Notes under the pieces: generated by a model | The model's input: only the letters and a program-made list of their open reading frames with translations | The model's database searches: none | What the model was told of the DNA's origin: nothing | Assembly (NCBI GenBank): GCA_965223165.1 | Contig: CBDCVQ010000020.1 | Span: 1,674,001-1,738,000 of the forward strand | DNA: 64,000 nt | Direction: 5' to 3' | From: JABDMH01 sp965223165 | GTDB taxonomy: Bacteria; Bacteroidota; Bacteroidia; Chitinophagales; Saprospiraceae | In this document: in pieces, positions 25,614-33,915 of the stretch | Layout: the number at the start of each line of letters is the position of its first letter | Numbering within the stretch: position 1 is the stretch's first letter | Program-made: the position numbers and the translations under genes

Positions 25614-26723
25614 ATGGCCAATACCCAGGGCAAGGAGCTTACCAGATCGGAGCGGGAAGAAGTCCTCAGGAGATTCCACTTTTCGAGGATCATCGTTCCT
25701 ATCATTATTGGGTTGTCAGCCGTCGCATACTTGTTCTTTCAGCACTTTGATCCGGATGAATTTGCCAAGATAGACTGGTCTGGCATCACGGTCTTTTGGC
25801 TGGGCATGGCCTTGGTCTTCCTGCTGCTGCGCATCCTCTTGTACGCTTGGCGCCTGAAGATTCTGTCTGACCATAGTCTGACCTGGGCTCGGTGTATCCA
25901 GCTCATTTTCATCTGGGAGTTTAGCTCTACGGTATCACCCACCAATGTGGGAGGCAGTGCCGTGGCACTATTCGTCATCTCCCAAGAGAAGATTGGCGCG
26001 GCCAAGACGGCAACCATCGTGATCTATACGATCGTACTGGACACGCTTTTCTTTCTGCTATGCATCCCCCTTTGGGTCCTGATCTTTGGGCAGAAGATCA
26101 TCGGGCCGGGTCGTTTGGACTTTCAAGGTTATGGTGGCTGGGAGCTTACGCTGATCACCGCCTACGTCATCATGTTGCTGTACGGAGCATTTTTTTCCTA
26201 CGGTCTCTTCTATCGACCCGATGCTTTGCGAAAGCTTTGCCTGTGGATCAGTAGAATAGGATTCTTGCGTCGCTACAAGCGGAAATTTGAGCGGCTAGGC
26301 GAGGACATCACGATCACTTCTAGGGCCTTGTATCGCAAGCCGCTGATCTATCACCTCAAGGTCTTTGCCACCACGGTGAGCGCTTGGTCCTGTCGCTTTC
26401 TTCTTATCATTTGTCTGATTATCGGTCTGACCAGATCCATCCCGATGTACTTCACCTCCGTGCTCGAGGTCTTTGCTCGGATCCAGACGATGTTTGTCAT
26501 TATGGCCGTCAGTCCTGTGCCCGGAGCGGCGGGCGTGGCGGAGATCTTGTTTGGAAATATCTTGTCGGACTATGTGCCGGCCGGCATTGCCCTGGTCGTG
26601 GCCACGATTTGGCGAGGCATGGCCTATTACTTCTTTCTTCTCATGGGAGTGATCATCATCCCGCAGTGGCTAAGTCGAGTCCTGCGCGAGCGCAAAGAGC
26701 GGAAACTCAACCAAGCGGAATAA
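25614..26723 (+). CDS. Lysylphosphatidylglycerol-synthase-TM/UPF0104 flippase-like protein
   Basis: 369 residues, about eight transmembrane segments. Signature patches SPTNVGGSA (about 105) and SPVPGAAGVAEI (about 305) fit the integral-membrane half of MprF-like proteins and the UPF0104 family. The catalytic transferase half of MprF is absent, so a lipid or glycolipid transport role is more likely than lysine transfer. No neighbour defines the substrate. About 146 bases follow before grpE; a GAGCT/AGCTC hairpin lies near 26835-26850 in that gap. Confidence 0.83.
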   Translation: MANTQGKELTRSEREEVLRRFHFSRIIVPIIIGLSAVAYLFFQHFDPDEFAKIDWSGITVFWLGMALVFLLLRILLYAWRLKILSDHSLTWARCIQLIFIWEFSSTVSPTNVGGSAVALFVISQEKIGAAKTATIVIYTIVLDTLFFLLCIPLWVLIFGQKIIGPGRLDFQGYGGWELTLITAYVIMLLYGAFFSYGLFYRPDALRKLCLWISRIGFLRRYKRKFERLGEDITITSRALYRKPLIYHLKVFATTVSAWSCRFLLIICLIIGLTRSIPMYFTSVLEVFARIQTMFVIMAVSPVPGAAGVAEILFGNILSDYVPAGIALVVATIWRGMAYYFFLLMGVIIIPQWLSRVLRERKERKLNQAE

Positions 26724-26869
26724 GCCAAAAAAGGCATGCATACGAGCCCTGGGCTGCCAATATTCTACATCGGGATCGTTCCGGCGATCATTTTACTGCC
26801 AAAATGACCTAAATCGCAATATGGCAAGTAAATTGAGCTGGTAATAGCTCAGAAAGAAGGCAATTGTAC

Positions 26870-27430
26870 ATGGCAAGAAAAAAGAAAACCGAAGAAGTAC
26901 TGGACAACACGGCGGAACCGGAGACAGGCACCCCGGTAGAGTCTGCCGAGGAGGCGCCAGAGGGAGACCAGGAGGCCACATCCGAACAGGAAGATCTGGC
27001 CGAGGAGCTGCAGCAATTAAAGGACAAGTACCTGCGGCTCTTTGCAGAATTTGACAACTATAAGAAACGCACCGCCCGAGAGCGACTCGATCTGATACGG
27101 ACCGCCTCGCAGGATTTGGTGATCGCCCTCCTACCCGTACTCGATGACTTTGATCGAGCAAAGAAGAATACCGAAGGCAAGGATGCTAACGAGGCATTTA
27201 GCGAGGGAGTCGAGTTGGTCTACCAGAAGCTACAGTCAACCTTGAAAAATAAGGGCTTAAAGCCGATGGACACCAGCAACAACGAATTTGATCCGGAACT
27301 GCACGAGGCAATCACCAAGATCCCAGCCCCTAATAAGAAACTAAAAGGCAAGATCATCGATTATATCGAAAAGGGATACTACCTCAACGATAAGATCATC
27401 CGGCACGCAAAGGTGGTCATCGGCGAATAA
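26870..27430 (+). CDS. grpE: GrpE nucleotide exchange factor
   Basis: 186 residues from ATG 26870; a TTG two codons earlier is less likely. Acidic disordered N-terminus (about 10-45), then the long helix (LAEELQQLKDKYLRLFAEFDNYKKR) and a C-terminal beta wing ending KVVIGE. It releases ADP from DnaK. Ten bases separate it from dnaJ; dnaK is elsewhere. Confidence 0.95.
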   Translation: MARKKKTEEVLDNTAEPETGTPVESAEEAPEGDQEATSEQEDLAEELQQLKDKYLRLFAEFDNYKKRTARERLDLIRTASQDLVIALLPVLDDFDRAKKNTEGKDANEAFSEGVELVYQKLQSTLKNKGLKPMDTSNNEFDPELHEAITKIPAPNKKLKGKIIDYIEKGYYLNDKIIRHAKVVIGE

Positions 27431-27440
27431 TATATAGATC

Positions 27441-28592
27441 ATGGCAAAGAGGGACTACTATGACATACTGGGGGTGGAGAAGGGAGCGGATGCCACGACC
27501 ATCAAGAAAGCGTACCGCAAGACGGCCCTAAAGTACCACCCAGATAAGAATCCGGGCGACAAGGCAGCCGAGGAGAAGTTTAAGGAAGCTGCCGAAGCCT
27601 ACGAGGTGCTCAGTGACGACGACAAGCGGGCACGCTACGATCGGTTTGGCCATGCGGGAGTCTCGGGCAACGGCGGATTTACCGGTGGTGGCATGAGTAT
27701 GGAAGATATCATGGACCAGTTCAGCGATATCTTTGGGGGTAGTCCTTTTGACACCTTCTTTGGAGGTGCTGGCGGCGGCCGGACTCGCTCGACCGGCACC
27801 CGAGGGTCCAACCTGCGTATCAAAGTGAGTCTCAGCCTGGAGGAGATAGCAAAGGGCACGACCAAGAAGTTGAAGGTGAAAAAGCAGGTGCGATGTAAGA
27901 CATGTAGCGGCAGTGGTGCCAAGGATAGTGGCTCCGTCGGTACCTGTGGCACTTGCGCGGGGTCGGGATACGTGCGGCAGGTGCGCAGCACTTTTTTGGG
28001 TCAAATGCAGACCACTACCGCCTGTCCCAACTGCGCGGGGAGCGGCAAGGTCATCACGGCCAAGTGCACCAACTGCAAGGGGGATGGACGGACCTACGAT
28101 CACGACACCATTGAGGTAGAAATTCCTGCCGGGGTGGAGGAGGGCATGCAGCTGAGCATGCGAGGGCATGGCAATGCGGGAAAGAACGGTGGTCCGGCTG
28201 GAAACCTGCTGATCAATATTGAGGAGAAGCCACACGAGTTTCTCAAGCGCGATGGAGCCAATGTGATCCATGATCTCTATCTGAACTTTGCCGATGCAGC
28301 ACTTGGCACCTCCGTGCAGGTGCCCACGATTGACGGTAAGGTCAAGATTAAGATCCCGGCCGGCACACAGTCCGGCAAGATCTTCCGTCTCAAGGGCAAA
28401 GGCATACCCGTGGTGCAGAGCTATCAGCAGGGCGATCAGTTGATTCATGTCAGTGTATGGACCCCCAAAAAATTGTCCAATGAGGAAAAAGCAGCCCTAG
28501 AGAAACTCCGGGAGGCGGCTAACTTCCAGCCTCAGCCAGGCAAGTCCGACAAGGGATTCTTTGAAAAGATGAAAGACTACTTCAACTCTTGA
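27441..28592 (+). CDS. dnaJ: DnaJ chaperone
   Basis: 383 residues, full-length type I J protein: J domain (1-70) with HPDKN, glycine/phenylalanine-rich linker, four zinc motifs (CKTCSGSG, CGTCAGSG, CPNCAGSG, CTNCKGDG) at about 150-215 and the C-terminal substrate domains. It delivers clients to DnaK and stimulates ATP hydrolysis. Its stop overlaps the gldH ATG (TGATG). Confidence 0.97.
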   Translation: MAKRDYYDILGVEKGADATTIKKAYRKTALKYHPDKNPGDKAAEEKFKEAAEAYEVLSDDDKRARYDRFGHAGVSGNGGFTGGGMSMEDIMDQFSDIFGGSPFDTFFGGAGGGRTRSTGTRGSNLRIKVSLSLEEIAKGTTKKLKVKKQVRCKTCSGSGAKDSGSVGTCGTCAGSGYVRQVRSTFLGQMQTTTACPNCAGSGKVITAKCTNCKGDGRTYDHDTIEVEIPAGVEEGMQLSMRGHGNAGKNGGPAGNLLINIEEKPHEFLKRDGANVIHDLYLNFADAALGTSVQVPTIDGKVKIKIPAGTQSGKIFRLKGKGIPVVQSYQQGDQLIHVSVWTPKKLSNEEKAALEKLREAANFQPQPGKSDKGFFEKMKDYFNS

Positions 28593-29056
28593 TGAGGCTA
28601 CTCCTTTTCCTTGGCCTGTTGAGTGTGCTTACGGGCTGCCAAGCAGGATACCACTTCTCCCAAACGTATCCTGTGCCGACCGATGGTTGGAGCTACAATG
28701 ACACCGCCATTTTTGACATACCGATGGCCGATACCGCAGGTCGATACGACTTGCTGATGGACATCGACCACACCACCGACTATGCCCACCAAAACCTGTA
28801 TGTGCAAATCGCAACGGTATTTCCGGACAAAGAGGAGGTCATTCAAACCTTGTCCATCGACCTGGCTGACAAACAAGGAAGGTGGTACGGTGACTGCAGG
28901 GGTGCTGCTTGCCGGCTCCATGTAGTCCTACAAGAAAATGCCTACTTCGATCGTCTTGGTACTCACCAGGTGCGCGTCCATCAGCACATGCGCTTTGAGC
29001 CGGTGCTCGGTGTAAAGAAGCTCCATCTGATGGTGCGGAAAAGAGATCTCCAGTAA
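28592..29056 (+). CDS. gldH: GldH-family gliding motility lipoprotein
   Basis: 154 residues. Lipoprotein signal MRLLLFLGLLSVLTGCQAG; the beta-rich body (YDLLMDIDHTTDYAHQNLYVQIATVFP, RWYGDCRGAACRLHVVL) follows the GldH family pattern. GldH is required for gliding in Flavobacterium johnsoniae and is found beyond gliders. Here it is translationally coupled to dnaJ (overlapping TGATG), an unusual pairing worth noting. The TTG one codon upstream is an alternative start. Confidence 0.85.
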   Translation: MRLLLFLGLLSVLTGCQAGYHFSQTYPVPTDGWSYNDTAIFDIPMADTAGRYDLLMDIDHTTDYAHQNLYVQIATVFPDKEEVIQTLSIDLADKQGRWYGDCRGAACRLHVVLQENAYFDRLGTHQVRVHQHMRFEPVLGVKKLHLMVRKRDLQ

Positions 29057-29100
29057 TTGCGTGCTAGGTCGCAGGCTGCTGCGCAAGCGCCATACCGGTG

Positions 29101-29874
29101 CTAAAACTGCAGGTGCTTGACCGTCAAAGATTTATTGATCAATTGCCTCAGGCTGTCGATCCCAATCTTGAGATGCAGTGATACGAAGTCGGACGTGACC
29201 TTTTGGTCGCTCTCATCCGTCTTGACCCCATCTGGCACCATGGGCATGTCGGAGACCAGGAGTAAAGCGCCAGCAGGTATCTGATTCTTGAATGCGGCCA
29301 CAAAGATGGTGGCCGTCTCCATGTCAATGGCCATGGCACGCAGGGATGTCAGATACTCCTTAAAATCTTCGCGATGCTCCCAGACGCGCTTGTTGGTGGA
29401 GTACACCACCCCTGTCCAGTAGTCCTGATCATACTCTCGGATGGTCGTGGAGATGGCTTTTTGTAGAGCGAAGGCCGGTAGGGCTGGCACCTCGGGAGGT
29501 AGATAGTCATTGGATGTCCCCTCACCCCGGATGGCCGCGATCGGTAGAATGAGATCTCCAACTTTGTTCTTACCGGTCTTGAGACCACCACATTTTCCCA
29601 AGAAGACAGCGGCTTTGGGTTGCACCGCCGTCAGTAAGTCCACGATGGTACCCGCATTGGGGCTTCCCATACCAAAGTTGATGATGGTGATATTTTCCGC
29701 CGTGGCGCTCTTCATGGCTCGACCTTGCCCACGGATGGGTACGGAATGCCACTGGGCAAACATCTCTACATATAAGCCAAAATTGACGAGGATAATGTAT
29801 TCGCCGAAATCTTCCATGGCCGTGCCGGTATAGCGCGGGAGCCAGTTTTCGACGATTTGCTGCTTGGTCTTCAT
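29101..29874 (-). CDS. amn: AMP nucleosidase
   Basis: 257 residues. Nucleoside-phosphorylase-like fold with INFGMGSPNAGTIVDLL, AVFLGKCGGL, GEGTSNDYLP and AIDMETATIFVA, the short AMP nucleosidase form of Bacteroidota, without the N-terminal domain of the E. coli enzyme. It hydrolyses AMP to adenine and ribose-5-phosphate. Adenine deaminase in the same window could act on the adenine made here. Follows carB by 11 bases on the same strand. Confidence 0.9.
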   Translation of the reverse strand: MKTKQQIVENWLPRYTGTAMEDFGEYIILVNFGLYVEMFAQWHSVPIRGQGRAMKSATAENITIINFGMGSPNAGTIVDLLTAVQPKAAVFLGKCGGLKTGKNKVGDLILPIAAIRGEGTSNDYLPPEVPALPAFALQKAISTTIREYDQDYWTGVVYSTNKRVWEHREDFKEYLTSLRAMAIDMETATIFVAAFKNQIPAGALLLVSDMPMVPDGVKTDESDQKVTSDFVSLHLKIGIDSLRQLINKSLTVKHLQF

Positions 29875-29885
29875 CGGAGAATATG

Positions 29886-32702
29886 CTACCGTGCAAGGTA
29901 CATATTCCTCCTTTTATCCATTTCGCGAAAGAATGGGTCCTGAGTGTCTTTGATAAACCGAATCGCCTCACCGGTGCTCTTCATCTCCGGACCCAGCTCC
30001 TTGTCCACATTTGGAAACTTGTTGAAAGAAAAGACCGGCACCTTAATGGCAAATCCGTCCAGCTTCTTGAGGATGTCGAAGTCCTTCAGCTTTTTGGCGC
30101 CGATCATCACTTGGGTAGCGATCTTCAGATAAGGTACTTGATACGCCTTGGCGATGAAGGGTGTCGTTCGCGAGGCTCGAGGGTTAGCCTCTATGACATA
30201 GACCTTGTCGTCCTTGATGGCAAACTGGATATTGATGAGGCCCACCGTCTGCAAGGCAGCGGCCAGTCGCTTGGTGTATTCGACCATCTTTTCGATCGCC
30301 TGATCGGAGAGACTGTAAGGTGGCAGTACGGCAGAGCTATCTCCGGAGTGCACGCCGGCGGGCTCGATGTGTTCCATGATGCCCATGATGTGGACGTCGT
30401 CACCATCGCAGATCGCATCGATTTCGGCCTCTTTGGCTCGTTCTAGAAACTGATCGATCAGCACCCGATTGTCAGGTAGGTGCTTGAATATGGAGAGGAC
30501 ACTGCGTTCCAGCTCCTCGTCGTTGATGACGATGCGCATGCGCTGGCCGCCCAAGACATACGAGGGTCTCACCAGCACAGGGTAGTTGATTTCGTTGGCA
30601 ATCGTCAGTGCCTCGTCCGCGTCATCCGCCACTCCGTATCGGGGATACGGAATGTCTAACTCTTTCAGCATATCGGAGAATCGGCCTCGATCTTCCGCCA
30701 GGTCCAAGGCATTAAAGGATGTGCCAAAGATCTTGATCCCTTTCTCGTGAAATTTCTGTGCCAGCTTGAGGGCGGTCTGTCCACCCAGTTGCACGATGAC
30801 CCCCTCGGGTTTTTCTAGTTCCAGGATTTCCTCAATATGCTCCCAGAAGATGGGCTCGAAGTACAGTTTGTCGGCGATATCAAAGTCTGTAGAGACGGTC
30901 TCGGGATTGCAGTTGATCATGATGGCCTCGTAGCCCGACTCACGCAGGGCCAACACGCCATGCACACAGCAATAGTCAAATTCAATGCCTTGACCGATAC
31001 GATTGGGTCCGGAGCCCAGCACGATGACCTTCTTCTTGTCGGAGGGAATGCTCTCGTTTTCTACATCAAAGGTGCTGTAGAAATAAGGCGTCTTGGCCTC
31101 AAACTCGGCGGCACAAGTGTCCACCATCTTATAGGTGCGACGGATCCCCAGTTTTTTGCGATATCGGGTTACGTCTCTTTCGGACACGCGCATCAACCAG
31201 GCGATCTGCGCATCCGAATAGCCGACCTTCTTTAATGTGCGTAGAAAGTCCTCGGGAATATCCTCCGGGACATTATATCGCATGAGCGTGTTTTCCAGAT
31301 CGACCAGTTCTTTGATCTGATTGATAAACCAGGGATCAATTTTAGTCAGCTTCTGGATCGACCGGCGTGGTACACCCAGCCGCAAGGCATCCTTCACCCG
31401 ATAAATGCGGTCATCGCTGACCTGCTCCAGGCGCTCGATGATATCCTGGGTCTTGATCCACTCCTTCTTGTCCGCGCCCAATCCCATTCGGTTATTTTCT
31501 TGCGATTGACACGCCTTTTGCAGTGCCTCCTGAAAGGTGCGCCCAATGGCCATTACTTCGCCCACGGACTTCATTTGCAGTCCTAGCAGATGGCTCGACC
31601 CGTAAAACTTGTCGAAGTTCCAGCGGGGCATCTTGACGATCACGTAGTCCAGGGTAGGCTCGAAGTAGGCCGAAGTAGTCTTTGTGATCTGGTTTTTGAG
31701 CTCATCCAGATTGTATCCGATGGCCAGCTTGGCAGCGATCTTGGCAATGGGATACCCGGTAGCCTTGCTGGCCAGTGCCGATGAGCGAGAGACCCGTGGA
31801 TTGATCTCGATGGCAATCAGTTCTTCCGTCTCCGGATCCTGCGCAAACTGCACGTTGCAACCACCGGCAAAGTTGCCGAGCGACCGCATCATGCGAATGG
31901 CGTCATCCCGCATCTGCTGATAGGCCGTATCCGAAAGAGTCATGGCCGGAGCTACGGTAATGCTGTCACCGGTGTGGATGCCCATGGGGTCCATATTTTC
32001 TACGGTGCAAATGATGACCACATTATCATTGTTGTCACGCAGTAGCTCAAGCTCAAATTCTTTCCACCCGAATACGGCTTTTTCCACCAACACCTCGTGT
32101 GTTGGCGAGGAATTGAGACCATGCCGCAGCGCTTCGTCAAAGTCTTTGGGATCCATCACAAAACCGCCTCCTGTGCCACCCAAGGTATACGAAGGTCTGA
32201 TCACGAGGGGGAAGCCGATCTTCTGGGCAGCTTCTTTCCCTTCGAGGAAGGAGTTGGCGATGAAAGAAGGTGCCACTTTCATCCCGATCTGGCCCATCAG
32301 CTTTCGAAATGATTCTCGATTTTCTGTCAGATCAATGGCTGCCAGATCCACGCCGATGAGGCGCACATTATGTCGCTCCCAGACGCCCTGATCACCCGCT
32401 TCGATCGCCAGATTGAGGGCGGTCTGGCCCCCCATCGTCGGCAGTACGGCATCGATGTGTCTTTCTTGCAGTACCTGCTCGATGCTTTCTACGGTCAGTG
32501 GCAGCAGATAAATGTGATCGGCGGTGACCGGATCGGTCATGATCGTGGCCGGATTAGAGTTGATCAGGCTGACTTCGATTCCCTCTTCTCGGAGGGATCT
32601 CGCTGCCTGCGATCCGGAGTAATCAAATTCGCACGCTTGTCCAATGATGATGGGGCCACTGCCGATGATTAAGACAGATTTTATAGAGGGATCTTTCGGC
32701 AT
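29886..32702 (-). CDS. carB: Carbamoyl-phosphate synthase large subunit (short form)
   Basis: 938 residues from ATG 32702. The longer open frame to 32855 adds 51 residues unlike CarB. Two ATP-grasp halves: SVLIIGSGPIIIGQACEFDY near the N-terminus and VIVLGSGPNRIGQGIEFDYC at about 555, with RPSYTLGGTGGGF and RPSYVLGGQRM. It joins glutamine-derived ammonia, bicarbonate and ATP. The protein ends about 30 residues after PEMKSTGE, so the C-terminal MGS-like allosteric domain of E. coli CarB (about 135 residues) is missing, a form known in some Bacteroidota. carA is not adjacent. Confidence 0.95.
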   Translation of the reverse strand: MPKDPSIKSVLIIGSGPIIIGQACEFDYSGSQAARSLREEGIEVSLINSNPATIMTDPVTADHIYLLPLTVESIEQVLQERHIDAVLPTMGGQTALNLAIEAGDQGVWERHNVRLIGVDLAAIDLTENRESFRKLMGQIGMKVAPSFIANSFLEGKEAAQKIGFPLVIRPSYTLGGTGGGFVMDPKDFDEALRHGLNSSPTHEVLVEKAVFGWKEFELELLRDNNDNVVIICTVENMDPMGIHTGDSITVAPAMTLSDTAYQQMRDDAIRMMRSLGNFAGGCNVQFAQDPETEELIAIEINPRVSRSSALASKATGYPIAKIAAKLAIGYNLDELKNQITKTTSAYFEPTLDYVIVKMPRWNFDKFYGSSHLLGLQMKSVGEVMAIGRTFQEALQKACQSQENNRMGLGADKKEWIKTQDIIERLEQVSDDRIYRVKDALRLGVPRRSIQKLTKIDPWFINQIKELVDLENTLMRYNVPEDIPEDFLRTLKKVGYSDAQIAWLMRVSERDVTRYRKKLGIRRTYKMVDTCAAEFEAKTPYFYSTFDVENESIPSDKKKVIVLGSGPNRIGQGIEFDYCCVHGVLALRESGYEAIMINCNPETVSTDFDIADKLYFEPIFWEHIEEILELEKPEGVIVQLGGQTALKLAQKFHEKGIKIFGTSFNALDLAEDRGRFSDMLKELDIPYPRYGVADDADEALTIANEINYPVLVRPSYVLGGQRMRIVINDEELERSVLSIFKHLPDNRVLIDQFLERAKEAEIDAICDGDDVHIMGIMEHIEPAGVHSGDSSAVLPPYSLSDQAIEKMVEYTKRLAAALQTVGLINIQFAIKDDKVYVIEANPRASRTTPFIAKAYQVPYLKIATQVMIGAKKLKDFDILKKLDGFAIKVPVFSFNKFPNVDKELGPEMKSTGEAIRFIKDTQDPFFREMDKRRNMYLAR

Positions 32703-32731
32703 GGAAAGGTGAGTCGTTTTTTGATCGGCGG

Positions 32732-32739
32732 CAAAGATA
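32732..32739 (-). promoter_or_regulatory. Putative -7 box for carB
   Basis: TATCTTTG on the minus strand fits TAnnTTTG, 30 bases before the carB ATG. No TTTG at 19 bases upstream. Confidence 0.35.
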
Positions 32740-32870
32740 TGGATTTGGCTGAAAAGGTATTCATACCACAAAAATCCAGTGCTTGAGTCAACCGACATCG
32801 AAGTACCCGGGCAAAACAACTCGTACGATTTCACCGGGTCAATCACACCGACCAAACGGAAGAACAGCGG

Positions 32871-32878
32871 TATTTTTG
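32871..32878 (+). promoter_or_regulatory. Putative -7 box for the hydroxyacid dehydrogenase
   Basis: TATTTTTG fits TAnnTTTG, 18 bases before the ATG at 32897. One element only. Confidence 0.3.
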
Positions 32879-32896
32879 CTGAGCGACTTTGCGCTG

Positions 32897-33877
32897 ATGT
32901 TGAGAAAAGGCCACATACTGATCACCGATGATGTACATCCCTACTTGATCGAGGGCCTGCAAGACTTGGGATATGACTGTGACTATCGCCCGCAGGTCAC
33001 CCTTGAGCAGGTGCATCAGATGGTGCATGGGTACCAGGGCATGATCATCAATACCAAAGTCAGGACAGACAAGATCCTTCTGGACAAAGCAAGGCGGCTA
33101 CGTTTCATCGGCCGATTGGGCTCCGGGCTTGACATCATCGACTTGGCCTACGCGGCACAGTTGGGCATTCAGGTCATCAGCTCGCCCGAGGGCAATTGCA
33201 ATGCGGTGGGAGAGCATGCGTTGGGGATGCTCCTGAGCCTTTGCAACAAGATCCCAGGCGGCAACCGGGAGGTCAAAGACTTTCAGTGGCATCGCGAGGC
33301 AAATAGAGGTATCGAGCTGAAAGGTCGCACGGTGGGCATCATCGGCTATGGTCATACCGGCCCCGCCTTTGCAGATAAGCTAAGGGGCTTTGATGTCCGA
33401 TGCCTAGCCTATGATCGCTTTAAGGAGGACTATCTCGCACCCGATCACTACGTCGAAGAAGTGGATTTGGTCACGCTCCAGCAGCAGGCAGATATCATCA
33501 GCCTACATGTGTCCCTTAATGAGACTTCTCACCATCTTGTTGACCGACGATTTATCCAAGCTTGCAGGCACCCATTCATACTGATCAACACCTCTCGGGG
33601 TGCGGTAGTCAATACGCCGGATCTCGTATGGGCCTTGGAGGAAGGGAGGGTGCTTGGAGCCTGCCTCGACGTTTTCGAAAATGAAAAACCGCAGACATTT
33701 TCACACATTGAAAAAAGCCTATATTCACGCCTATATCAATTTGACCAAGTGATTGTGACACCCCATGTGGCTGGGTGGACAATCGAATCAAAACGGAAAA
33801 TAGCGGAGACGCTTGTTCAAAAAATCGCATTGATAGACCAAAGAGACGAGCCGCAAAACATGGCGTCAGACGTTTAG
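32897..33877 (+). CDS. D-2-hydroxyacid dehydrogenase (phosphoglycerate-dehydrogenase-like)
   Basis: 326 residues. ATG 32897 begins MLRKGHILITDD, a proper family start; the frame upstream is unsuited. NAD-binding GYGHTG (near 155), the substrate-binding FIGRLGSGLDIID, catalytic arginine region INTSRGAVVNT, and VTPHVAGWT with the histidine. It oxidises a D-2-hydroxy acid or the reverse; SerA-type substrates are possible, but there is no ACT domain. It diverges from carB and ends 38 bases before the TonB-dependent receptor. Confidence 0.88.
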   Translation: MLRKGHILITDDVHPYLIEGLQDLGYDCDYRPQVTLEQVHQMVHGYQGMIINTKVRTDKILLDKARRLRFIGRLGSGLDIIDLAYAAQLGIQVISSPEGNCNAVGEHALGMLLSLCNKIPGGNREVKDFQWHREANRGIELKGRTVGIIGYGHTGPAFADKLRGFDVRCLAYDRFKEDYLAPDHYVEEVDLVTLQQQADIISLHVSLNETSHHLVDRRFIQACRHPFILINTSRGAVVNTPDLVWALEEGRVLGACLDVFENEKPQTFSHIEKSLYSRLYQFDQVIVTPHVAGWTIESKRKIAETLVQKIALIDQRDEPQNMASDV

Positions 33878-33915
33878 AATTAAGTATCGACCCTTTGAAA
33901 GTAGCATTACGTCAT

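Noticed and set aside
27528..28448. 306-codon minus-strand frame
   Set aside because: Antisense to dnaJ.
32783..32896. N-terminal extension of the hydroxyacid dehydrogenase
   Set aside because: The 38 extra residues are unlike the family and overlap the divergent promoter region; ATG 32897 fits better.
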